This document shows positions 56,082-64,000 of a DNA stretch of 64,000 bases, in pieces (position 1 is the stretch's first letter; each line of letters opens with the position of its first letter). Below the pieces are notes generated by a model that had not been told where the DNA came from, did not search any database, and saw nothing but the letters and a program-made list of their open reading frames with translations. A program made the position numbers and the translations under genes. The stretch comes from Anticarsia gemmatalis (Eukaryota; Arthropoda; Insecta; Lepidoptera; Erebidae): assembly GCF_050436995.1 (NCBI RefSeq), contig NC_134767.1, forward strand, positions 3,100,001 through 3,164,000. Direction: 5' to 3'.

Positions 56082-58286
56082 CTATTTATAACTCATGATC
56101 TGCACTATGGCTATAATATGCACGATGCCTAAAGAGAAGAAACTCAGGTACACTTTTATTGACAGAGGAAAGAGACGCCATTTTAAATACGCCATAGGAC
56201 GATCCGTTATCACATCTATGATCATTTGTAGTTCAGCCCGTTTACGCTCATCTGTAAATGAGAATGACTGGGTGTTATTTTCAAGCACAGAAAGTAGAAA
56301 CAAATAATTGAAGAATGAAGAGTATGAAGACACTTTCAGTAACGGTAACATCCGAAAAATCTAAAGATGGATGTACACTAAAGGAACATGCAAGCCAAAT
56401 ACAAGTTTGTGAAGCGTTAACAGACTTCGAAAGACTTCAACACGAATTTGTCCTCGGCTAGTGCTCTGCTCCTGCTTTGAATGTGCTGGGCACTAACTAA
56501 GAACTACTTTAAGAATTTCCCTTCCAGGTAAATATTTTAAGGTTTGAAACTAAATAAACACACTAAGGACGTTTCCAAGTTACGTGAGTGTAAGAAATAT
56601 TTATTTCTGGTTTTTACAGTAAAATAATATATATTTTTAGATCGCGATGCTTGCTAATTCTTTAAAACGATACACGAAAGCAAATTGCACTAGAAAAACG
56701 TTCTGTATTCACGATCTAAATCAACTTTCTGAAGTGTTCTTCAGAAAGTTGAGTTACTCTTGCCCAGCAATTAGACAGTTATAGTACGTTAATTAATTTA
56801 TAAAAAACATACTTACTAGTGCACGTCAAAATTGACTGAGTGGTAAAAATCATCAACGTCCTCAGTTCACTTTGCAATAAATCAAGTAAAATTATTACAA
56901 ACACCAAACTTAGGTTAGTTTCTGTAATACCAAGGAGCAGAGAAAGGCCTTCCCTAACGTAATAGCCCTGAAATAAATACAACTTTAGAAATACCAAGTT
57001 AGCACTTGGCTCAGGAGATAGTCAGTTTTTCACACACACTCTATCGCACGTTCTTAGGATCGTGCGATATTACGCGCAGAAAAGCAGCGCGGTCTTTGCT
57101 CGCGATTTTCTTCGCGGGCTTGACTGATGAGTGCGGCGCGTGGTCTTTCCTTTCCCATTGCAAACCCTTTATACGCGCGCTTTTTCACGCGCGATTGTTG
57201 TTTCGTGCGCGATAGAGTGTGTGTGTTAAATTGGCTATTGAACCCGAGACTTCATGATCTGCAACAGCTTCAGTAGTCATATTATGGTAGCAATAAATTC
57301 AAAAAAATCATACATCTTGTTTCATTGAAGATATTCTTAAGGAGAATATGTAGACAAATCTTGATGCCGATATCATGATGTAGATAGAAAACTGCAAAAT
57401 AAAACAAAACATAACGCGTTATATTAAAATCTATCGAGTAAAAATTAAAACTAAAAATTACAGTATTCAGACCATCGTTAGTCTCCCGCAGACTTATTCA
57501 TAGCACGGTTGCCCGATTGCGTCATTATTAATACTCCAAATAAATCATAACCTGTATGTTCAGGCTCTCTACTAAATTTTGAATCTGTAACAAAATCTTC
57601 ACGACACGTTTAAATTACTCTTACCTTCCACTTCAAAGGCAAAATAATATCATCCAAAGCATCTACCAATTCTTCATACATCTCCACGTATTTCTTTGGA
57701 GAATATTGTGGCGAAACATCATCGAATCCTCTATCCTTCACAGTATGTTTTAAAATCTTCACTCGCAAGTATAAAAGTAGAAAAATCACCACAGTTTCAA
57801 CATTTCCTAATTGATTTGCCACCCAAAGAATAGTGAAAAATATATGACCGATAGTGCTTTCCTTTGTATAAAATATAATATCTATTACATTGAAAAGATA
57901 TACGTACATGTGTAAGATTCTGACAACAAGTATTATTACGATTATAAAGGCACAATGCTTCCAAAACGTTCTACGGATATCTTTAGCAAACGGTAGATTG
58001 TCTGTAAGTGGTAGTATTTTGAAAAATCGAAATACGTATTCATCTTTCGTGCAGGCAGACATTATATAGCAAAATATGTAGTTCAAGTAAATTGATGTTT
58101 TATGACCTCTTCCCAATATGCCAATGAATTTGTCACAACAATATAACAGTACTGGCAGAGTTATTATTCTGTAAATATTAGCCAAGAATCGAAGCTTCTT
58201 CGACTTGTCTTTGATAATGTCCAAATATGAATCTGATTAAAATGATTGGTCTTATATTGCATACTAGTTTTTGTTGCGACAACATT
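56082..58286 (-). pseudogene. Gustatory receptor E (7tm_7 family), frameshifted in exon 1
   Basis: Minus-strand exons: 57625..58286, 57314..57391, 56817..56967 and 56082..56251. Exons 2-4 and most of exon 1 are intact with good splice sites: YTKE-class TKDEYVFRFFK, LLYLRVKILKHTVKDRGFDD, YVEMYEELVDALDDIILPLK, ILLDLLQSELRTL, ERKRAELQMIIDVITDRP and HIIAIVQI. The ATG at 58,284-58,286 opens MLSQQKLV. By comparison with the paralogues, the reading frame is then broken by one extra G at about 58,260 and by a further shift (two bases short, or one extra) at about 58,213-58,219. No in-frame upstream Met rescues it. It could be a young pseudogene or a pair of assembly errors; the rest shows no decay. 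Confidence 0.8.
57031..57226. mobile_element. GC-rich MITE-like element in intron 2 of receptor E
   Basis: The ends CACACACACTCTATCGC (57,031) and GCGATAGAGTGTGTGTG (ending about 57,225) are inverted. The interior is rich in CGCG (TTACGCGCAGAAAAGC, CTTTATACGCGCGC, TTTCACGCGCGATTG), unlike the AT-rich intron. It is non-coding. Confidence 0.7.
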
Positions 58287-58867
58287 TTTCTAATATTTTG
58301 ACTGTGGCGCATTCGGCAGCCAAAAGTCTATTCTGAGATTTTCTGTCGAGAATATCTCAGATATTGCTCGAGTTGGCAGGAGCCTCGGAGAGAACGTAAA
58401 ACTGTTGGTCCTGTGCCTTATCTCTCGCTGGTGGCGGTTTAGCCATTCCACTTGGCTATGTGAGTAAAGGAATAGAGAGTGTACCTGTGTATTGTGCACA
58501 CACTTAGACACTTTACAAACTTCTACACAGTTGGTTAGTTTCAATGAATCTGGCCGCCGTAGCCAAATATCGGCCAGGAGAACGTAACAACTTTTTTTAA
58601 TAATATTTTTTTTGGATTTTTTTTATGTACATTTATCCAATGTGTTTCTAATAACTTCTTACTAATGGAATGACAATCATAAAGTAAAAAAAACCTTTTA
58701 ACTGATGCGCACTTAGTAAATTAACAAAAATAATAATACTGAATCGAATGTTAGTTTAAAATAACTGATTAACTTTCTTCACTAATTGTGTTCACAGGTC
58801 TGAGTTTAGATTTAGTCTTACTTTGTTTTATTAGAAACATAAATAGTCCGACAACTTTTTCCCCCTT
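58287..58867. other. Upstream region of receptor E
   Basis: Nothing recognised. It would hold the promoter of E. Confidence 0.35.
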
Positions 58868-58980
58868 TTATGTCTCACTGCTGCGCTAGAGTCTCCTCCG
58901 GAATAAGGGAGGGGTTAGGCTTTGAGTCTATCACGCAGGCCAAGTGCGGGTTGGAAACTTTGCATACCTTCAAGAACTGT
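58868..58980 (-). mobile_element. SINE family-2 tail fragment
   Basis: The plus strand reads AGGGAGGGGTTAGGCTTTG, AGGCCAAGTGCGGGTTGG and ACTTTGCATACCTTCAAG, the reverse of the 3' half of the element at 48,608. Confidence 0.65.
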
Positions 58981-59158
58981 TGACTCGGCATCGATCACTT
59001 GCATGGGAGCCGCTATTAAACCTAACTTAATGCCATTAAGCCTCAGTACTATCACTGCTATAGTTAATCATTCTGTAGTATTTTCAAATTAAAGTAACTG
59101 TACTAAAAAGCCTCCGTTAGCTACATATACCTGTGGATCAATGTGTTCTAAATTCTAT

Positions 59159-59231
59159 TCTTCTTCTTATCGTATGGTTAGTGGTCAACCTAGTGTCAAA
59201 GTTGTTCAAGCCGCCCGAAGGCCTTTGACGT
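59159..59231 (-). mobile_element. 5S-like SINE 3' fragment
   Basis: CTTCTTATCGTATGGTTAGT, GGTCAACCTAGTGTCAAAG and CAAGCCGCCCGAAGGCC match the reversed 3' end of the element at 55,709. It is severely truncated. Confidence 0.6.
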
Positions 59232-59423
59232 GTTATTCTAAATCATGTTAACCTCGTCAGCCGCGGGCTCTGCATTGAAAGCTACTAAGATGTCGGACGC
59301 AAATAACATTGTACAAATCATATTAAAATTAAAAGCAACAATTTTGGTTTTATCACACTATAATTTGATCTTATTTTAAAAATGTCAGCTACAATATTGC
59401 AAATTAAATCATTTACAACACAT

Positions 59424-62412
59424 TTATTCCTTAATAAAGAAATTGATTTGCACTATAGCCATAATATTTATAATGCAAAAAGAAACAAAACTTAGGAACA
59501 TGAAAGTTGAGATCGGTATCACGCGCCATACATTGAACTCTATCGGACGTTGGTTCATGAGATCGACGAGTAGCCTCAACTCATTTCGTTCGCGTTCGTC
59601 TGTAAAAAGTAACATATTCTGCCGTCGTAAATGTAAACACAGTAACTCAAGTTACTGTGTTTATAGTTTGTTTAGTTCTTTGGAATCAGGAGACCGCGGG
59701 CTATTTGAGAAAGTTTTCGGTTTGTTTGTACGATGGATAGTTACCGAAATACATTAAATAAAAACACAGTATTTTTACAAAAAAAAAATTTTTTTTAATA
59801 AAAAATACAGTATCTGTGTTATTTTAAATTAAATAACAGTATCTAACTACTAACTGTGTTTTTTTAACGTGAATAGATTTAAATTTTATTTTTTTTGCTT
59901 GATTATAACACGGCTTCTTCAGTTACTGTGATTGCGTATAAAATATTGTTCAAAGATAAACAACAAATACTTGAATAAATCACAGTATCTCATTTACTGT
60001 ATTACTGATTTTATACGTATTTCTAAGAAACATAGTTATAACACAGTATGTACATACTTACTGTGTCGTAATTCCCCTAATGTTAATATCTTTACAAAGT
60101 TACAACACAGTAATAGGTAAAACTTGGTTACAACACAGTAACCGTTGAGTTACCGTGTTGTAACTTAAAAAAGAAAAAAATATTATATTATAACCCTAGC
60201 TTAAAACACATTATCTAATTTTATTATTTATACAATAATAATATACTAGATATATATATACAGAATCAAAGATTTAACTATACACTAACATTAAAAGTTG
60301 CATGAAATAATATACAATAATTAGTATCTTCATGAGAGCAAAAATTAACCATTAAACTTCAACCGCGTTTTTCTCAAAACGCATATTTTGAAGTTACTGT
60401 GTTTAGATTTACGACGGCAGTATTACTGTCCCACTGCTAGATCAGAGTTAATTCATCAATAGCATGGTTAGAATAACTTCTAACCTAACAAACACCTAGG
60501 AGCAAAGTTGTTCAAGACTGCCGTAAATGTAACGTCATATTATTATGTATATGCATCGGAATAAATAAATTGACATCGAAAGAGGCCTTTATTATTTGCT
60601 TTCAGGGGACAATTTTCTACAGCCAGCAAATGGATTGATCAGCGCCCCTTAACATATGCTGCAAGACTTATTTATTTAAGTTACAAGTTCAATAAGGCTC
60701 GCTACCTTAAAAAAAATTGTTAAGTATTATAGCGCTGCTGTTTCAAAAACTACTTTCTAGGGACTTGTAGCGCGAATCTCTACATTTGGTACTGTCGAGT
60801 ATAAGTTTGACATTTGAAATGTACTGCCAAAATAGTTCCTACGACGCCCGTTAGGAGCACTGATTAGATTGTCATTCAGAATTTATCGATAGCTAGCCGG
60901 TTGTCGGTAGTCGATAGTGGTAGAGAATCGAGCTATGCCTTCATTCTTTCTTTTTCTTATTTTTAAAAAGACCATTTTTAAAAGGACAGCATTAAGAATT
61001 GCTCTTGTGTCGCGGGGACTTTTACAAACTTACAAACAAAGAACCCAAAGTACAAACAGACTCGAAACAATATTTGTGGATGGCACAAATAATTGTCCCG
61101 TGTGGGAATCGAATCCACGACTGCCGAGGCAATGGTAGCGGCGTGGAACGAAACCACTGCGCCACGGAAGCAGTTCTTGTCCCTCATCAACTTACCGGCT
61201 GAGGTGATGCATTTATGCACAATGATAGATTTCATAACATCCATGTCGTCTTTTATCAAATCTAGTAATACCATTATAACTAGGACGAAATACAAGGTCT
61301 CAATTACTGTAAGTACCATTATGGCGGCTCTTCTTAACTCCAAGCCCTGAAATAAAGATAAAAGGATTTTTATTCATCACAGCTGATACATATAGGAGTC
61401 TTTAATACAGTCACTTTCAAATTCGATTGGATCGAACAAATGTCAAATCGTAGTTTTAACGACTCAATACTGTCGGGAGTAAGCCTGCAGCAGCCATACA
61501 GAAAACTACCCAAAGCAGCGTCAGTTAAAGAAGACTAAGATATATAAAAATTGACTTACATTTTCTTTAAAATATGATACGTTATTGAATAAATGTGTAA
61601 CCGCACTCGGTACTGTGGTACCCAGAATGATAGCAATCTGAAAAAACAGTAAAACCCATTGAAATTTTCTGTCGCAGACATTGTAGGACAAGCTAAGGTG
61701 TCAAGAAAGACCTGAATAAGATAAGCGAATATGTTTATTTCTCAACGAAACTTACCGACAACTTCAAAGGAAAATCAATATCATCCATAATATCAACAAG
61801 AGCTGCATACATGTGCCCGTATTTTTCCGCCGTATACACTTTTACCGGATAGCTATCAAAACCTTTGTCCTTCATAGTATTTTTAATAACCTTCACTCGA
61901 AAATACAACAAGTAGAAGATCAATAGAGTGCCGAATTGACCGAGAGTCACTGATATCCAAGTAACAGAGTGGACTATATTGTCCAATAACAAATCTAAAA
62001 AGTTTAAGTTTCGGCCTTGGTAAACTATATAACCGTGAAGGCCTCTACAGCAACACAAGACAAGTAACATGAATGATAGCAATCGCCAAGACCATTTATA
62101 TAACTCTTTAGCACCGGGTAAAGTATCTAAATCATTAATACATTTGTAAAAACGAAACACATATTCGTCTCTAGTCGCTACCGACAATATAGAAAGCAAC
62201 AGATATTCTATTGGAGTTATACATCTATGAAAAAGCCTCATTTGCGGCAAATATATAAATTTTAGATACATGCAAGTTGGAACAAAAATTACGATGTAAA
62301 GCTTTGTTAGTAAGCGAAGTTTGAATGAATTGACGTCAATGTGGAAACCGAAAAAAAATCTTAAGACAAATAAAGGCTTTAAATTGCACACACTGGTTTC
62401 AGAATTCGTCAT
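59424..62412 (-). CDS. Gustatory receptor F (7tm_7 family), complete
   Basis: Minus-strand exons: 61756..62412, 61560..61637, 61196..61346 and 59424..59599, giving 1,062 nt and 353 residues, phases 0, 0, 1. It starts MTNSETSVCNLKPLFVLRFF. Conserved marks are ATRDEYVFRFYKC, LLYFRVKVIKNTMKDKGFDS, YGHMYAALVDIMDDIDFPLK, IMVLLDLIKDDMDVM and DERERNELRLLVDLM, with NIMAIVQI at the end. All donors are GTAAGT. AATAAA overlaps the stop codon. Intron 3 is 1.6 kb because it holds an 802-bp repeat element, a MITE and a SINE. The repeat element begins only 19 bp upstream of the exon-4 acceptor, so branch point and most of the polypyrimidine tract now come from the insert. Confidence 0.87.
59619..60420. mobile_element. 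802-bp TIR element with many CACAGTAA subrepeats
   Basis: Terminal inverted repeats of about 28 bp (CTGCCGTCGTAAATGTAAAC then ACAGTAAC on the left; the right end differs at one base) are flanked by the direct repeat TATT (59,615-59,618 and 60,421-60,424). The first and last hundreds of bases are sprinkled with CACAGTAA/TTACTGTG variants in both orientations, about fifteen in all. There is no ORF of note. A stray terminus fragment (CTGCCGTAAATGTAA) lies near 60,519. I infer a non-autonomous DNA transposon whose subrepeats could be transposase-binding sites; the superfamily is unknown. Confidence 0.8.
60768..60935. mobile_element. MITE copy, TAGCKCG-terminus family
   Basis: TAGCGCGAATCTCTAC and GTAGAGAATCGAGCTA form the cleanest terminal pair of the family. 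The core GAAATGTACTGCCAAAATAG and ATCGATAGCTAGCCGGTTG is intact. It lies in intron 3 of receptor F. Confidence 0.85.
60991..61176 (-). mobile_element. tRNA-derived SINE (family 1)
   Basis: The minus strand reads CTGCTTCCGTGGCGCAGTGG, TCGATTCCCACACGGG, TTATTTGTGCCATCC-type sequence and AAGTCCCCGCGACACAAGAG. It is in the same orientation as receptor F and begins about 20 bp downstream of the exon-3 donor. Confidence 0.87.
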
Positions 62413-63073
62413 TTTCTAGAATGTCTTCGAACTTGAATCACCACAATATTGTTTGTAATAAGTGAGTATACTAGAACAAGAGTTTCTTCTGTTTCGTCAA
62501 CCTATTTATTTTTCATTAAGCAAGACCGGAATAAGTAACGGTGATCGGAATAATACATAGCGTGAGTATTACCTTGTTATTAATGTAATTACTTATTGAG
62601 CGGAATAAAAATTCAATTCGTTGTTTCGCGTTATTGATGAATATTTTTGGATACAGGTAATAACGTTGCCTAGTCATTTGTTGTGCTTTTTTCAATTAGA
62701 ATAGAATAGAATAGAATTATTATTGGAATTAATGGAATATTCATTTTGATTGAATTTGATGACAAGATTAATGACCTAATGTTGACCTTTGAGAGGTATA
62801 TTATGTACATTTATGTAAGAAGTATTCTCTATAGTAACATTTTCTGTTTTGTAGCTATTTTTAATAACTGGTATTCCGCCCTTCAAAAACCTTTTCTCTG
62901 TCCTGCCTTTCTATCCAAAGAACATGCATGGCAAATAGCTTTATGCGTTCAGTAATTTCTGCTGGGTGTGTTTGTCAGTAACGGTAGATTTATATGATTC
63001 TGCAGTAGTTGGTTAACATAACTCACAATTTATGTATCAAAAAACCAATATATAAAAAGAACATTTATTTGAA
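62413..63073. other. Spacer between receptors G and F
   Basis: AT-rich with a short AGAATAGAATAG tandem run near 62,698-62,716. It contains the 3' side of G and the promoter side of F; no exon was seen. Confidence 0.4.
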
Positions 63074-63931
63074 TCATCGATTTATATGTAACTTAATTTG
63101 TATGATAGCCATGATATGGATGACGCAGAAAGATATGAAGCTTAGAAATACAAACACTGAGATCGGCACTACTCGCCATAAGTTGAACTGTAGAGGACGC
63201 TGTTCCATTATGTCGATAAGTAGCTGCAACTCGGCTTGTTCACGCTCACCTGCATACAAAATTAATAATTTTAGTACCTTAACGAAATTCCTAATATATT
63301 GTACCGACTTTCATTGCCAATATAAGATCCTAATAAAATGTCATAATCTCAGACACAAAATAATCTATTCCGTTAATTTGCAAATTAGTGCTAGGCAGAT
63401 CAGACTCCTAAAACTTTAAGAGCCAGTTTTTATAAATAAGTGTGTGATAATCTGTATCTGGTTATTAACTAAATAAATTGATAGCAAATGTATGAAAGTG
63501 ACTTTCAAATTTCCACCTAATGAACTACTTTAACTTGTTTTGACTGCCTCCGTGGCGCAGTGGTTTAAGTCGCCACGCCGATACCACTGTGACGGAGGCC
63601 GTGGGTTCGATTCCCATACGGAACAATTATTTGTGCGATCCATAAATAATTGTTTCGGGTCTGATTGTACTTTGTGTCCGTTGGTTGTATGTTTGTAAAA
63701 GTCCCCGCGACACAAGAGCAATTCTTAGTGCGGGAGTTGTCTTTTTTAAAATAGAAAAAAAATAGAATAGATATACTCACAAGTAGATGTCAAGCACTTC
63801 TCAATAATGATACATTTGATAGCTCTGATGTCGTCTTTAGTCAAATCAAATAACACCATAGAAAATATCAGAAACTCATAGCTTTCGATAACAGTTAAAC
63901 CCATTGATAGTGTGTATCTTGGTAGCCCGTT
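63074..63931 (-). CDS. Gustatory receptor G (7tm_7 family), 3' half only
   Basis: Two exons lie in the window: 63781..63931 (151 nt) and 63074..63249 (176 nt), the same sizes as exons 3 and 4 of receptors C and F. Exon 3 encodes NGLPRYTLSMGLTVIESYEF and SMVLFDLTKDDIRAIK; exon 4 encodes EREQAELQLLIDIMEQRPLQ, NLWRVVPIS and HIMAIIQI before the stop. The donor is GTGAGT; the phase-1 junction makes Cys, as in D. AATAAA follows the stop closely. Exons 1 and 2 must lie beyond 64,000. Intron 3 contains a SINE. Confidence 0.85.
63541..63755 (+). mobile_element. tRNA-derived SINE (family 1), near-consensus
   Basis: GACTGCCTCCGTGGCGCAGT (A box), GTGGGTTCGATTCCCATACG (B box), ATAAATAATTGTTTCGGGTC, TGTGTCCGTTGGTTGTATG, AAGTCCCCGCGACACAAGAG and CAATTCTTAGTGCGGGAGTT then an A-rich end. 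It is antisense to receptor G and ends about 26 bp from the exon-3 donor. Confidence 0.9.
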
Positions 63932-63973
63932 CTGGAAAAAAAATACAGTATAATTAATCGTCATAATCATTGT

Positions 63974-63992
63974 CATCATCATCATCATCATT
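63974..63992. repeat. (CAT)n microsatellite
   Basis: Six CAT units at the window end, lying in intron 2 of receptor G. Confidence 0.8.
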
Positions 63993-64000
63993 ATCGTCTT

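Noticed and set aside
60978..61195. C-terminal extension of receptor F exon 3 as one long frame of 121 residues
   Set aside because: The exon ends at a consensus GTAAGT donor at 61,195; the rest is read-through into a SINE.

Overview
The window looks like nuclear DNA of a ditrysian moth or butterfly (Lepidoptera). The evidence is an AT-rich background, intron-containing genes with GT-AG splice sites, and dense lepidopteran-style repeats: tRNA-derived and 5S-derived SINEs, an RTE-like LINE, short Helitrons starting TC and ending CTAG, mariner-type MITEs and several other MITE families. The species is not named. No prokaryotic, plasmid, phage or CRISPR signal was seen.

Positions 1-20,700 hold no convincing host gene. 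They contain repeats, including an unusual hairpin-rich foldback family (1-175 and 13,981-14,520), a 5S-like SINE, a truncated LINE end, a Helitron nested in a SINE (10,490-10,962), and a GC-rich degenerate tandem repeat (18,738-18,940).

Positions 20,741-30,780 (minus strand) carry one reconstructed five-exon gene for a secreted, cysteine-rich protein with a C-terminal hydrophobic tail; its family was not recognised. Its roughly 6.9-kb last intron has received a full-length RTE-like retrotransposon (23,552-26,777) with an intact 990-residue endonuclease/reverse-transcriptase ORF and an 11-bp target-site duplication. Other elements sit within a few bases of its splice sites. Positions 30,781-40,122 are intergenic and repeat-rich, with three mariner MITE copies, a perfect 28-bp inverted repeat and other repeats.

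Positions 40,123-64,000 hold a cluster of seven chemoreceptor genes of the insect gustatory-receptor type (7tm_7 family), in the order + - + - - - -. I rebuilt them exon by exon. All complete members share four coding exons with phases 0, 0, 1 and nearly fixed lengths (about 657, 78, 151 and 170-179 nt), giving 347-353 residues. Five (A, B, C, D, F) are intact, one (E, 56,082-58,286) has two frameshifts near its N terminus, and one (G) runs off the right edge. The tract looks like a recent tandem expansion in which paralogues diverged in their ligand-facing regions while their introns filled with transposons. These genes probably act as contact chemoreceptors, most likely for plant or bitter compounds, but no ligand can be inferred from sequence alone.
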